DNA of 64,000 nt from Gammaproteobacteria bacterium. GTDB taxonomy: Bacteria; Pseudomonadota; Gammaproteobacteria; SZUA-140. Under the pieces are notes generated by a model that saw nothing but the letters and a program-made list of their open reading frames with translations, searched no databases and was not told the DNA's origin. This document shows positions 44,719 through 54,722 of this stretch, piece after piece (position 1 is the first letter of the stretch; the number at the start of each line of letters is the position of its first letter). The stretch is taken from NCBI GenBank assembly GCA_015491865.1, contig WFVD01000020.1, positions 1-64,000 on the forward strand, read 5' to 3'. A program made the translations under genes and the position numbers.

Positions 44719-47700
44719 TTACAGCGCCTGCTCTCTAGATTTCTCCTGTATCTGCAGTATGACACCGTAAATGATGGGTAGCACCAGCAGACAGAGCAGT
44801 GTGACAGTCACCATGCCACCCACCATCGGGGCGGCAATGCGTTGCATCACCTCTGAACCGGTACCGCTGCCCCACATAATCGGCAGCAGCCCTGCGATTA
44901 TGGCAGTGGCTGTCATCGCGATGGGGCGCACACGTTCTGAGGTACCGTGATGGACCGCGGCCATGATCTCCGTTGCATCCAGTGCGCTGCCTTTGCTATG
45001 GCGACGCCTGGCGATCTCCTGATCGATAAAGGTGAGCACCAGCACCCCGATCTCCGCCGCCACACCGGCCAGTGCGATAAACCCGACCACCACGGCAACG
45101 GAGAGATTAAAGCCGAGGAGATAGACCAGCCAGAATCCACCGATCAACCCAAACGGTATCGAGAGCATCACCACTAACGGTGCTGTAATATTGCGGAAGT
45201 TAAAGTAGAGCAGCAGGAAGATCACCAGCAAGGTTGCGGGTACGACGATGCGCAGCCGCTCAGCCGCACGTTCCATATATTCGAACTGCCCCGACCAGAC
45301 CAGATCGTAACCGGGGGGAATCCTGACCTGACTCGCCACCACTTTTTTCGCCTCTGCGACATAGCCACCAATATCAGATGTTGTGATATCAACATAGACC
45401 CAGGCGTTAGGGCGAGAATTTTCACTCTTGATACTCGGCGGACCGCGACGTAGCTGCAGATCAGCCACCAGCGATAGCGGGATCTGTGCGCCGGTCGGTG
45501 TCGGGATCAATACTCTTTTCAGGCTATCAAGGTTATCACGCAGCTCACGTGGGTAACGCAGGTTGATCGGATAACGCTCCAGCCCCTCGACCGTCTGAGT
45601 GATATTCATGCCGCCGATCGCGCTCTGGATCACATCCTGCACATCGCCGGTAGTCAGGCCGTAACGCGACGCCTCCTGTCTGTCGATATCAAAGTCGAGG
45701 TAGTAACCACCCGCCGCCTTGTCGGCAAAGGCTGAGAGTGTATCGGGCAGCTGTTTCAAAGCCTGCTCAATCTCACTGCCCACCTCCTCCAGCACACTCA
45801 GATCCGGCCCACTGACTTTGATCCCGATCGGGGTTTTGATACCGGTCGAAAGCATGTCGATACGGGTTTTAATCGGCATCGTCCAGGCGTTGGAGAGTCC
45901 AGGGAACTTAATCGCCGCATCCATCTCATCCATCAGCTCTTTAACGGTTTTATCGGGATCAGGCCACTCCTCTTTCGGCCTGAGGCGAATGGTGGTCTCC
46001 AACATCGCCAGCGGTGCAGGGTCCGTTGCTGTTTCCGCACGCCCGACCTTACCAAAGACATGGTGCACTTCAGGAAAGGATTTAATGATCTTATCCGTCT
46101 GCTGCAGCAACTCTTTCGCCTTGGTAATCGAAACCCCTGGGTAGGTCGTCGGCATATAAAGGATGTCACCCTCATTGAGCGGCGGCATAAACTCACTGCC
46201 CAGTTTACTAAGTGGGTAGGCTGTAACAGCCAGCAAAATCAACGCCCCCCCCAATGTCATCCAGCGCCAGTTAATAGCAAAACTCAAGCTCGGTTTATGA
46301 ATGAAATGGAGGAACCGGTTTACCGGGTTTTTCGCTTCAGCAGGGATTTTACCGCGCAGAAAGTAACCCATTAATACCGGTACCAGTGTAATGGCTAAAA
46401 TCGCAGCTGCTGCCATCGCGTAGGTTTTGGTAAAAGCGAGCGGTGCAAAGAGCCGCCCTTCCTGTGCCTGAAGGGTAAAGACCGGTAAAAAGGAGACTGT
46501 GATAATCAGCAGCGAAAAGAAGAGCGCCGGGCCAACCTCACGCGAGGCCTCAGTGACCGCTTGCCATCGTTCAGGTGAGGTGAGTTCTCGCCCCTTCTCT
46601 TCCACCATTTTTTCAAGATGTTTATGGCCGTTTTCGATCATCACAATCGCGCCATCGACCATCGCACCAATGGCGATGGCAATGCCGCCAAGCGACATGA
46701 TGTTGGCGTTGATGCCCTGCCATTTCATAAAGGTGAAGGCGAGCAAAATACCAATCGGCAGAGAGATAATGGCGACCAGTGCTGAACGGGCGTGGAGTAA
46801 AAACAGGATACAGATGATGCTGACAACGATAATCTCTTCGATCAGTTTCTCTTCCAGGTTTTTCACCGCACGGGTGATGAGATCACCGCGGTCATAGACC
46901 GGTACGATCTCGACCCCTTCGGGCAGACCGGGTTTGAGCTCCTCCAGCTTGGCGCGCACCCGCTCAATCACTGCCATGGCGTTTTCACCGTAGCGCATGA
47001 TTACCACACCGCCGGCCACTTCTCCTTCACCGTTAAGCTCCGCCACGCCGCGGCGCAGCTCTGGCCCAAGATGGACATGAGCCACATCCTGCAGGCGAAT
47101 CGGTGTGCCGTTGTCATCGACACCTACAGGAATGACATTGAGGTCAGCGATCGACTGGATATAGCCGAGGCCACGCACCATATACTCGGTCTCAGCCATC
47201 TCCACCAGCTTTCCACCCACGTCATTATTGGAGCGCTGAATTGCGTGCTTCACTTTCGACAGTGGGATGTTGTAAGCCAGCAGCGCATTAGGATCCACTT
47301 CTACCTGATACTGTTTAACATAGCCGCCCACAGAGGCCACCTCAGACACACCTTCGACCGTCTGCAGGGGATAGCGCAGATACCAGTCCTGAATCGAACG
47401 CAGCTCGGCCAGATCGGTGTTACCGCTTCTATCCACCAGAGCGTATTCATACACCCAGCCGACACCGGTCGCGTCCGGCCCCAATGATGGTGTTAACCCG
47501 TTCGGCAGACGTCCACTAACATAATTCAGGTACTCCAGAACGCGTGAACGCGCCCAGTACATATCGGTGCCGTCATCAAAAATAATGTAGACAAAAGAGT
47601 ATCCAAAAAAGGAGTAACCCCGTACTACCTTGGCATTGGGTACCGCTAACATGGCGGTGGTAAGTGGGTAGGTCACCTGGTCCTCTACCACCTGCGGCGC

Positions 47701-47868
47701 CTGACCGGGGTACTCGGTAAAGACGATCACCTGCACATCAGAGAGATCAGGAATCGCATCCAGCGGGGTATTTTTCATTGACCAGATGCCGACGGCGATA
47801 ATCGCCACCGTAGCAATCAGAACCAGGAATCGGTTGCGCAGCGAAGCCCCTATGATACTGGCAATCAT
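44719..47868 (-). CDS. cusA: CusA-type Cu(I)/Ag(I) efflux RND transporter, copy 2
   Basis: 1049 residues, close paralogue of copy 1. Shared features include TPLDAIPDLSDVQVIVFTEY, WARSRVLEYLNYVSGRLPNG, the membrane Asp in IGAMVDGAIVMIENGHKHLE and RIDMLSTGIKTPIGIKVSG. Its C-terminal cytoplasmic linker is shorter (RRRHSKGSALDATEIM). The ATG overlaps the cusB2 stop by four bases. With cusB2, cusC2 and the divergent cusRS it forms a self-regulated copper/silver efflux unit. Confidence 0.92.
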   Translation of the reverse strand: MIASIIGASLRNRFLVLIATVAIIAVGIWSMKNTPLDAIPDLSDVQVIVFTEYPGQAPQVVEDQVTYPLTTAMLAVPNAKVVRGYSFFGYSFVYIIFDDGTDMYWARSRVLEYLNYVSGRLPNGLTPSLGPDATGVGWVYEYALVDRSGNTDLAELRSIQDWYLRYPLQTVEGVSEVASVGGYVKQYQVEVDPNALLAYNIPLSKVKHAIQRSNNDVGGKLVEMAETEYMVRGLGYIQSIADLNVIPVGVDDNGTPIRLQDVAHVHLGPELRRGVAELNGEGEVAGGVVIMRYGENAMAVIERVRAKLEELKPGLPEGVEIVPVYDRGDLITRAVKNLEEKLIEEIIVVSIICILFLLHARSALVAIISLPIGILLAFTFMKWQGINANIMSLGGIAIAIGAMVDGAIVMIENGHKHLEKMVEEKGRELTSPERWQAVTEASREVGPALFFSLLIITVSFLPVFTLQAQEGRLFAPLAFTKTYAMAAAAILAITLVPVLMGYFLRGKIPAEAKNPVNRFLHFIHKPSLSFAINWRWMTLGGALILLAVTAYPLSKLGSEFMPPLNEGDILYMPTTYPGVSITKAKELLQQTDKIIKSFPEVHHVFGKVGRAETATDPAPLAMLETTIRLRPKEEWPDPDKTVKELMDEMDAAIKFPGLSNAWTMPIKTRIDMLSTGIKTPIGIKVSGPDLSVLEEVGSEIEQALKQLPDTLSAFADKAAGGYYLDFDIDRQEASRYGLTTGDVQDVIQSAIGGMNITQTVEGLERYPINLRYPRELRDNLDSLKRVLIPTPTGAQIPLSLVADLQLRRGPPSIKSENSRPNAWVYVDITTSDIGGYVAEAKKVVASQVRIPPGYDLVWSGQFEYMERAAERLRIVVPATLLVIFLLLYFNFRNITAPLVVMLSIPFGLIGGFWLVYLLGFNLSVAVVVGFIALAGVAAEIGVLVLTFIDQEIARRRHSKGSALDATEIMAAVHHGTSERVRPIAMTATAIIAGLLPIMWGSGTGSEVMQRIAAPMVGGMVTVTLLCLLVLPIIYGVILQIQEKSREQAL

Positions 47869-49391
47869 TGATCAGACTCTCCCGAAGCGGTTTCCATCTC
47901 ATCCATGGAGATCTCGAAGTCATCCATATCGGACATATCCATATCGGACATATCCATATCACTCATATCGATTTCGTCCGTTACTGCCCCGCCCTGCCCC
48001 GACGCGGCTTCCATCATCTTGGCGGTCGCTTCGCGTAGCTTGGATTCAGAGTCAATGAGGAACTGGCTTGAGGTCACCACCTCTTCCCCCGCTTCAACGC
48101 CAGAAAGAATCTGTGTCAGCCCCTGAGCGCTAACGCCCAGCACCACTTCACGAGGCTCGAACTTGCCCGCTTCACGTACAACAAACACCTGCTCCCTGCT
48201 ACCCGAACGAATAATCGCTTCCGAAGGAACCACTACCGCATCAGGCTGTGGATCAACATAGAGAGTGACATTGGCATACATACCCGGTTTAAGGGAGAGA
48301 TCCGCGTTATCAAACTCCAGACGCACCTGCACGGTACGACTCCTGGGGTTAAGCACCGGGTGGATAAATGTAATTTTTCCATTATAGGTTCGACCCGGCT
48401 CAGCGCGTATCCGCATCTCGGCCCGATCCCCCACGTTGAGCCAGCTTAGCTCATCCTCAAAGACATCAACATTGACCCAGATGCGGCTTAGATCCGCGAT
48501 GAGGTATAACTCATCTTTTGGCGTCACAAACTGTCCCTCACGAGAACCGATATGCATAACACGCCCATCAAATGAAGAGTGGATATGGAGCTGCTTTTTG
48601 ATCTTGCGGCTCTTTTTCAGCTCCACTATCTGATGCTCGGCCACATCAAATAGTTGCAAACGCTCAAGGGCGCTATTAAGAATGGTTTTAGAACTACGCT
48701 TCATCTGCTCTGAGGCGCTATTACGCACCGCCTCCCAGTTATTCAGCGCCACCAGATACTCCTGCTGTGCGGCAACCAATTCTGGAGAGTAGATGCCGAG
48801 CAGAATGGTATCCTTGCTAACCCGTTTACCGGTTTCATCAACAAATAGCTGTTCAATCCAGCCCGATGTTTTAGGGTGCAGACGCGCCAGGCGTTCTTCA
48901 TTAAAATCGACGCGCCCCAGACCATTCAGTGTTCGAGAGAGGTCACGCACCTCCGCCCGGGCAGTGCGCACACCAATGTTCTGCACTGTCACAGGATCAA
49001 TCGTCACGGTGCCGGCCGGCTCGTTAGACGCACCACCGTCGGCGTAAACAGGGATATAGTCCATCCCCATGTCGTCCTGCATCATCACCGGCGATGTGAT
49101 CGCCGGGTTCATCGGATTACGGTAGAACAGCACCTCTTTCTCTTTAGGCTTGCCTTCGTCGGCGTAGACGGGGATATAATCCATGCCCATCTCATCCTGC
49201 ATCATCACTGGCGAAGTGATCGCCGGGTTCATCGGATTACGGTAGAAGAGCACCTTGCGTTCAGCGGATGGCGCGCCCGCTTCCATTTCGTGCTGCTGCG
49301 AGTGTGGAGTAGAACCGGCAAAAAAGTAACCCACGCCAAAGCCAACCCCTAAACCACCAATCACAAACAGAACGACCGCTTTTTTATTCAT
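47865..49391 (-). CDS. cusB: CusB-type periplasmic adaptor, copy 2, with doubled metal segment and Met-Asp tail
   Basis: 508 residues from ATG 49391 (GAGGAGACAATTT upstream). After the membrane anchor (KAVVLFVIGGLGVGFGVGYF) come two nearly identical heavy-metal-binding segments (LFYRNPMNPAITSPVMMQD, MGMDYIPVYAD), then the lipoyl and barrel domains (GIYSPELVAAQQEYLVALNN). The end carries three DMSDM units inside an acidic Met-rich tail. Copy 1 has one segment and no such tail. Both additions should raise the number of copper ligands on the adaptor, which normally receives Cu(I) from CusF; no CusF gene is seen in either operon. Confidence 0.92.
   Translation of the reverse strand: MNKKAVVLFVIGGLGVGFGVGYFFAGSTPHSQQHEMEAGAPSAERKVLFYRNPMNPAITSPVMMQDEMGMDYIPVYADEGKPKEKEVLFYRNPMNPAITSPVMMQDDMGMDYIPVYADGGASNEPAGTVTIDPVTVQNIGVRTARAEVRDLSRTLNGLGRVDFNEERLARLHPKTSGWIEQLFVDETGKRVSKDTILLGIYSPELVAAQQEYLVALNNWEAVRNSASEQMKRSSKTILNSALERLQLFDVAEHQIVELKKSRKIKKQLHIHSSFDGRVMHIGSREGQFVTPKDELYLIADLSRIWVNVDVFEDELSWLNVGDRAEMRIRAEPGRTYNGKITFIHPVLNPRSRTVQVRLEFDNADLSLKPGMYANVTLYVDPQPDAVVVPSEAIIRSGSREQVFVVREAGKFEPREVVLGVSAQGLTQILSGVEAGEEVVTSSQFLIDSESKLREATAKMMEAASGQGGAVTDEIDMSDMDMSDMDMSDMDDFEISMDEMETASGESDQ
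47925..47969 (-). repeat. Three tandem 15-bp repeats in the cusB2 3' end
   Basis: The unit GATATGTCCGATATG on the minus strand occurs three times in a row (third unit GATATGAGTGATATG), encoding (DMSDM)x3. The frame is kept. Such repeats can change copy number by slippage. Confidence 0.85.
49038..49255 (-). repeat. Direct duplication of the metal-binding segment in cusB2
   Basis: 49038-49135 and 49158-49255 are 98-bp direct repeats, offset by 120 bp (40 codons), differing at only about ten positions. They encode the two HMBD-like segments of the adaptor. The low divergence suggests a fairly recent in-frame duplication or gene conversion. Confidence 0.85.
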
Positions 49392-50685
49392 AAATTGTCT
49401 CCTCTCCCACTGCGGCAACTAATCTGGCCATCGCCTGATTAGCGGCACTCAAGGCCTTCCAGTACTGGGTTTCATAATCGTAAAGTGTTGTCTGGGCGCG
49501 AACCAGGTTGAGAAAATCGACCTTTCCTACCTGGTACCCGGCCAGCATCGCATCCACCGTCTGGCGCGCCTGCGGGATAATCTCCTGTTGAAACAGTTGC
49601 GTCTGCTCACTGGCGCGGCGGTAGTCGGTCATCGCCTGTTGCACCTGTGATGCAACCCGATTGCGCTGTTCATGGAATTCATGTTTTTTCTGCAGCCATT
49701 CCGCATTACGCTGATCAACGACACGGTCCTGTTTGCTGCCGGTATAGATGGGAAGATTCATACTAAACAGAATGGAGCCGACATCGGTACGACTACTGCC
49801 GTCGGGATTGTTGCCGCTACGAAACCCGTAGACGGCACCCACTTTAAAATCGGGTGCATACCCCTTTTTCGCCAGATCGATGCGACGGCTTGCAGCTCCC
49901 AGCCGCGCTTCCTGAGCAGCTAATATAGGCCGACCAGTGGCCGCGCGCGCCTGTAAAGTCTGAATGTTTTTCAGCGATAGCAAGGACTCATCCACAGAAG
50001 TGGGCAACAGAATAACCTCTGCTGCGGCGCGATCTCTCAGCAGATTCAGCCGTATCACCTCATTTTCACGCCTGTTTTCTACCCGGATTTTACTATCGCT
50101 CAGCTTGGAGAGCTCCAGCTGCGCCAGGAGAATATCCTGCTGTAACCCCTGGCCAACGGTGTAACGCGTCTCCGCCACATTTACAAACTGCGCCAGCAGT
50201 ACCTGATTCCGTGCGATCACTTCCAGTGCCCGATCCAGATAAAAGAGATTCCACCAGACCGTTTTAACATCGCGCACCAGTTGCAGCCGCTGCTCATCCA
50301 GTTCAGATACTGCTGCGTTTGCCTCATGGCTTGCCGCCTGGGCACGTAACGCAAGCTTTCCGGGATAAGGTAACGCCTGGGTAATACCTATCTGTAACTG
50401 CGTCATCGCTTCCTGGCTCAGGGAGAGGCTATCGAGTGGAAGGTTAAGTGCATTGATCGACAGATTGGGGTCAGGCAGTGATTCGGCCTGATCCGGTATC
50501 TCCGCCAGCGCCTTCGCGCGCGCCTCAATAGCGGCCAGACTCGGGTTGGCAACCAGCGCTTCAGCGACAGCCCGATCCATAGACAACACCTCCTCCGCCT
50601 GCGCAGTGGAGAGAGTCAACATCATTATCGCCGCTAACCACAGGGGTAGAGATGAGTTGTAGCGGAAACAAGATTGAAGGTACAA
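49384..50685 (-). CDS. cusC: TolC-family outer-membrane channel (CusC-like), copy 2
   Basis: 433 residues. The start is TTG at 50685, well placed after AGGAG, and gives the signal peptide LPLWLAAIMMLTLSTAQAEE. LQIGITQALPYPGKLALRAQ, KQDRVVDQRNAEWLQKKHEF and GYQVGKVDFLNLVRAQTTLY match copy 1 and the family. The stop overlaps the cusB2 start by eight bases. It is divergent from cusR, with a shared control region. Confidence 0.92.
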   Translation of the reverse strand: MYLQSCFRYNSSLPLWLAAIMMLTLSTAQAEEVLSMDRAVAEALVANPSLAAIEARAKALAEIPDQAESLPDPNLSINALNLPLDSLSLSQEAMTQLQIGITQALPYPGKLALRAQAASHEANAAVSELDEQRLQLVRDVKTVWWNLFYLDRALEVIARNQVLLAQFVNVAETRYTVGQGLQQDILLAQLELSKLSDSKIRVENRRENEVIRLNLLRDRAAAEVILLPTSVDESLLSLKNIQTLQARAATGRPILAAQEARLGAASRRIDLAKKGYAPDFKVGAVYGFRSGNNPDGSSRTDVGSILFSMNLPIYTGSKQDRVVDQRNAEWLQKKHEFHEQRNRVASQVQQAMTDYRRASEQTQLFQQEIIPQARQTVDAMLAGYQVGKVDFLNLVRAQTTLYDYETQYWKALSAANQAMARLVAAVGEETIYE

Positions 50686-50761
50686 AGTGATGACTCCTGA
50701 AGGCTATCGATAACAACGATGAAGAATAGTGACCAAACACTGTCGCCAAGGTGACGCTTCA

Positions 50762-50777
50762 ATTACAATTTTGTAAT
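50762..50777. promoter_or_regulatory. CopR/CusR-like operator between cusC2 and cusR
   Basis: ATTACA-ATTT-TGTAAT is a perfect six-base inverted repeat, placed 76 bases before cusC2 and 47 before cusR. It resembles boxes bound by CusR/CopR-family regulators. It should switch on both the efflux genes and the regulator pair. A near-copy is at 41688. Confidence 0.78.
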
Positions 50778-50824
50778 AATGCAGTCATACTCATGACAGA
50801 TATTATGGGCTAGCTTGCCACACT

Positions 50825-51514
50825 ATGAAACTGCTAATTGTCGAAGATGAGATCAAAACAGGTGAATACCTCAAACAGGGGTTGAACGAAGCGGGTTTTG
50901 TCGTTGACCTGAGCCATAACGGACTGGATGGCCACCACCTGGCCATGACAGAGCGCTATGACCTGCTGATTCTTGATGTGATGCTGCCCGATGTGGATGG
51001 TTGGCGGATCCTGCAGTCGCTGCGTGAAGCGGGCAAAGAGGTGCCGGTGTTGTTCCTGACCGCCCGAGACTCCATTGATGACCGGGTTAAAGGGCTGGAG
51101 CTGGGGGCTGATGACTACCTTGTCAAACCCTTTGTCTTTGCTGAACTGCTGGCGCGAGTGCGTACACTGCTTCGCCGCAGTGCAACCCCTGCCACCGAGT
51201 TGAGCCTGAGCGTTGCCGATCTGGCGCTAGATCTGGCGCGCCATCGTGCCAGCCGCGGCGGCAGGCGCATCCATCTGACCACCAAAGAGTTTGCCCTGCT
51301 GGAGCTGCTGGTTCGCCGTCAGGGAGAAGTGCTGCCGCGCTCCCTGATCGCCTCCCAGGTGTGGGACATGAATTTCGACAGCGACACCAACGTCATCGAT
51401 GTTGCCATCCGTCGCCTGCGCGGCAAGATTGACGATAACTATGACCTCAAGCTGATTCAGACAATACGCGGCATGGGCTACATGATCGATGTGCCAGAAG
51501 AGCAGATCGATTGA
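50825..51514 (+). CDS. cusR: CusR/CopR-type response regulator
   Basis: 229 residues. The receiver domain has the phosphoacceptor D51 ([14 protein letters not shown]), T in FLTARD and K in DYLVKPF; the OmpR-type winged helix follows ([37 protein letters not shown]). The heavy-metal response regulator subgroup is supported by the neighbouring cusCBA and cusS and by the palindromic box. The stop overlaps the start of cusS by four bases (TTGA). Confidence 0.93.
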   Translation: MKLLIVEDEIKTGEYLKQGLNEAGFVVDLSHNGLDGHHLAMTERYDLLILDVMLPDVDGWRILQSLREAGKEVPVLFLTARDSIDDRVKGLELGADDYLVKPFVFAELLARVRTLLRRSATPATELSLSVADLALDLARHRASRGGRRIHLTTKEFALLELLVRRQGEVLPRSLIASQVWDMNFDSDTNVIDVAIRRLRGKIDDNYDLKLIQTIRGMGYMIDVPEEQID

Positions 51515-52920
51515 GACAACCGACCTCTCTCACGTTACGCCTCACACTGCTCTTTAGTGCCGTTGCTACAGTGGTACTCCTGACCTTCGGCTGGATCATA
51601 GAACGCTCGATCGAAGAGCACTTTGAAATGCAGGACATCAATGAACTCAAGGTGATCGCCCAGACGGTTGAGCAGTCGCTCTCTACACTGCGCACCCACC
51701 ATGACCTGTCACAGATAAAACAGCGCCTGGATGACATTCTGGTGGGACATCACGGTCCACTGCTCTCTATCAGCGACACCGCAGGAAAAACACTCTATAA
51801 CAGCCCCGGTGCAGACTTTTCCCGGATACCACGACCTGCTTTTCACGCAAACGAGCTTTCACAAAACAATATACAGAAATGGAATGACAGCAAACACCAT
51901 TACCGCGTGCTTGTTCAACAGGTCAATGGAAATAGCAGCGACGCCTCTTATACTGTTATCGTGGCCGTTGCGATCGATTTTCACCTGCAGTTTATCAAGA
52001 CATTCCGTTACACCCTCTGGCTGATGATCGTCTGCGGCATCATCATCATGGCATTAATGAGCTGGATTGCTGTACGACAGGGTCACCGCCCACTGCACCG
52101 TATCGTTGAACAGATCAGCCAGACCAGCGCCAACGAGCTAAACACCCGCCTCGACCCTGAGACAGTACCTGCTGAACTCGCCGAACTGGCTCTCTCCTTT
52201 AATGAGCTTCTACAACGCATGGAAGAGGCCTTCACCCGCCTCTCTAATTTTTCCGCCGATATCGCCCATGAGCTGCGGACACCCGTAACCAACCTGATGA
52301 CCCAGACCCAGGTCGCCCTTTCACAGGCGCGCAGTGCCAATGAGTATCAGGAGATACTCTACTCCAATATGGAAGAGTACGAGCGCATGGCACAGATGAT
52401 CGGCGATATGCTCTTCCTCGCCAAGGCCGACAACGATCTTAACCCACTCAACGCCGAAGCGATTGATCTGAAAAGTGAGCTGCGTAACCTGTTCGACTAT
52501 TACGAAGCATGGGCAGAAGAGTGCCATGTATCATTAACGCTGGAAGGTGATGCGCATATTCAAGGTGACCGCCTGATGTTGCGCCGCGCACTTAGCAACC
52601 TGATTGCGAATGCGGTGCGCCACACACCACCAGAGAGGTGTGTGGCGGTGACACTCAGCTACACCGATGGCGATGTCAACATTGTGGTCCATAACCCCGG
52701 CACTCCGATCCCCGCAGAACACCTTCCAAAGCTGTTCGACCGCTTTTATCGCACCGACCCATCACGCCAGCGAAGTGGCGATGGGGCAGGACTGGGGCTG
52801 GCCATCGTTAAATCAATTATTGAGGCGCATAACGGCACAATTGTGGCCAGCTCTGGTAAAGAGGGAACCGCATTCACCATCAACCTGCCCGGTTTTGTAA
52901 AGGCCGGTTCAGAGGGATAG
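51511..52920 (+). CDS. cusS: CusS/CopS-type sensor histidine kinase
   Basis: 469 residues, start TTG overlapping the cusR stop. Two membrane helices (about 9-31 and 166-186) flank a periplasmic sensor domain with scattered His and Asp ([25 protein letters not shown]). Then come HAMP, the phosphoacceptor H253 in [16 protein letters not shown]-box [12 protein letters not shown] and G-box [13 protein letters not shown]. It probably detects periplasmic Cu(I)/Ag(I) and phosphorylates CusR. Confidence 0.92.
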   Translation: MRQPTSLTLRLTLLFSAVATVVLLTFGWIIERSIEEHFEMQDINELKVIAQTVEQSLSTLRTHHDLSQIKQRLDDILVGHHGPLLSISDTAGKTLYNSPGADFSRIPRPAFHANELSQNNIQKWNDSKHHYRVLVQQVNGNSSDASYTVIVAVAIDFHLQFIKTFRYTLWLMIVCGIIIMALMSWIAVRQGHRPLHRIVEQISQTSANELNTRLDPETVPAELAELALSFNELLQRMEEAFTRLSNFSADIAHELRTPVTNLMTQTQVALSQARSANEYQEILYSNMEEYERMAQMIGDMLFLAKADNDLNPLNAEAIDLKSELRNLFDYYEAWAEECHVSLTLEGDAHIQGDRLMLRRALSNLIANAVRHTPPERCVAVTLSYTDGDVNIVVHNPGTPIPAEHLPKLFDRFYRTDPSRQRSGDGAGLGLAIVKSIIEAHNGTIVASSGKEGTAFTINLPGFVKAGSEG

Positions 52921-53139
52921 ATCAGCCATTGAGTAAATTCGTCCTACGCCTCAACACGATTCTTTTTATATTGCACTAATGGAAATCTTCAACTGGCCGT
53001 AATCATCAAATATATCGGCAGTTTTTTATCCATACCATTAAAGTGGCAACAATATGACAGGCTTTAATCTTAGTAGATTTTATCCTATTCACTACCGTAG
53101 TTAAGGAAGATACAACAGCGCGGCAAAGGGAACGACTTC

Positions 53140-54567
53140 ATGGCAAATAATAAACAATCATCAGCCTCCTCTTTCAGTAGTAATGTCGATCGTATGGTCG
53201 ATCATGCACTTTCCATATTAAACCTTGATAGCGGAACTGCACAGGCGATCAAGGCGTGTGATTCCGTACTACAGGTAAAATTCCCGGTAAAAATTCGCGG
53301 CGAGATCCAGACATTCACCGGCTGGCGCGCCGTACATAGTACGCATCGACTACCGGCCAAGGGCGGCATTCGATTCGCTGCATACTCAGACCAGGATGAA
53401 GTTGAAGCGCTGGCCGCGTTGATGACCTATAAATGCGCACTGGTCGATGTTCCCTTTGGTGGCTCCAAAGGGGCGCTGCATATCGATCCTTCTCAATATT
53501 CGCGCGATGAGATGCAGTTAATCACCCGCCGCTACACCCTTGAACTGGTGCGTAAAGGCTTTCTCAACCCCGCCACCAATGTACCGGCGCCGGACGTCGG
53601 CACAGGTCAGCGCGAAATGGCATGGATCGCCGACACCTATAAACACCTCAACCCGGAAGATATCAACTACCAGGCGTGCGTCACCGGCAAACCGGTACAG
53701 CAAGGCGGCATTCGCGGGCGTGTTGAGGCGACCGGTCGCGGCGTTCAGTATGCAATCCGTGAATTCTTCCGCCACCCCAGAGATCTCACTGCTGCTAATC
53801 TATCCGCAGGCCTCGCCGGCAAGCGCGTTATTGTGCAGGGGTTAGGTAATGTCGGCTACCACGCCGCCAAATTTTTACAGGAAGAGGACGATGTTAAAAT
53901 CACCGCTATCATTGAATATGATGGCGTAATCAGCAATGAAAACGGCCTGAATGTTGAAGAGATCTACCGTTTCAAAATTGAACACGGCTCCTTTAAAGGG
54001 TTCCCCGGCGGAGCCTTTTCTCCTGATAATAAAGGCGCACTGGAGATGGCGTGCGATATCCTGATTCCTGCCGCCCTAGAGAGACAGATCAGCAAAGAGA
54101 ACGCCTCACGTATTCAGGCAAAGCTGATTGTCGAAGCTGCCAACGGCCCGATCACTTTTGATGCCGACAAGATCCTGCGCGATAAAGGGGTTGTGATCAT
54201 GCCCGATGTCTACGTTAATGCTGGTGGTGTGACAGTCTCGTACTTCGAGTGGATTCGCAACCTCTCACACATCCGCTTTGGTCGCATGGAACGGCGCTAC
54301 GATGAACTGCGAGGCAACGAATACGCCACCCTGCTTGAAGAGGCAACCGGCTCAAAACTCTCTGCATCGACCCGCTCAATGATTGTGCGCGGTGCGAGCG
54401 AGCTCGATCTCGTCCGCTCAGGGCTCGATGACACCATGAGAAACGCCTACCAGGAGATGCACGAAACCCTCCATTCGAATGATAAAATTGCAGACCTGCG
54501 TACCGCCGCGTTTGTGATTGCCATCAGGAAAATCTCTCGCTCCTATCTGGATGTTGGTATTTACTAG
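53140..54567 (+). CDS. Glu/Leu/Phe/Val dehydrogenase (glutamate dehydrogenase type), copy 2
   Basis: 475 residues, longer than copy 1 by an internal and C-terminal expansion (FGRMERRYDELRGNEYATLL, EELDLVRSGLDD-like helix). GGIRFAAYSDQDEVEALAAL…ALVDVPFGGSKGAL holds the catalytic lysines, and VIVQGLGNVGYHAAKFLQEE the NAD(P) site. It shares only the family core with the gene at 32437 and is on the other strand, so it is not a recent duplicate. It stands alone with its own 200-bp upstream region; no operon partners. Confidence 0.92.
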   Translation: MANNKQSSASSFSSNVDRMVDHALSILNLDSGTAQAIKACDSVLQVKFPVKIRGEIQTFTGWRAVHSTHRLPAKGGIRFAAYSDQDEVEALAALMTYKCALVDVPFGGSKGALHIDPSQYSRDEMQLITRRYTLELVRKGFLNPATNVPAPDVGTGQREMAWIADTYKHLNPEDINYQACVTGKPVQQGGIRGRVEATGRGVQYAIREFFRHPRDLTAANLSAGLAGKRVIVQGLGNVGYHAAKFLQEEDDVKITAIIEYDGVISNENGLNVEEIYRFKIEHGSFKGFPGGAFSPDNKGALEMACDILIPAALERQISKENASRIQAKLIVEAANGPITFDADKILRDKGVVIMPDVYVNAGGVTVSYFEWIRNLSHIRFGRMERRYDELRGNEYATLLEEATGSKLSASTRSMIVRGASELDLVRSGLDDTMRNAYQEMHETLHSNDKIADLRTAAFVIAIRKISRSYLDVGIY

Positions 54568-54722
54568 CAATATCATACGGTTAAATTACCACTTAACGAC
54601 CAAGCCCAAGTACCGCACCGCAAATAAAAAACTGGCCGTTATTCACCACATTCTGTCAGTGCCCCGCGCCAAACTATCGGGTATAATGTGCGCCTTTTCG
54701 CACACTTGGAAGCCAACATCTC

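Noticed and set aside
47925-47969. CRISPR array or other spacer-containing repeat
   Set aside because: The units are contiguous 15-bp coding repeats with no spacers. No CRISPR array was seen anywhere in the window.
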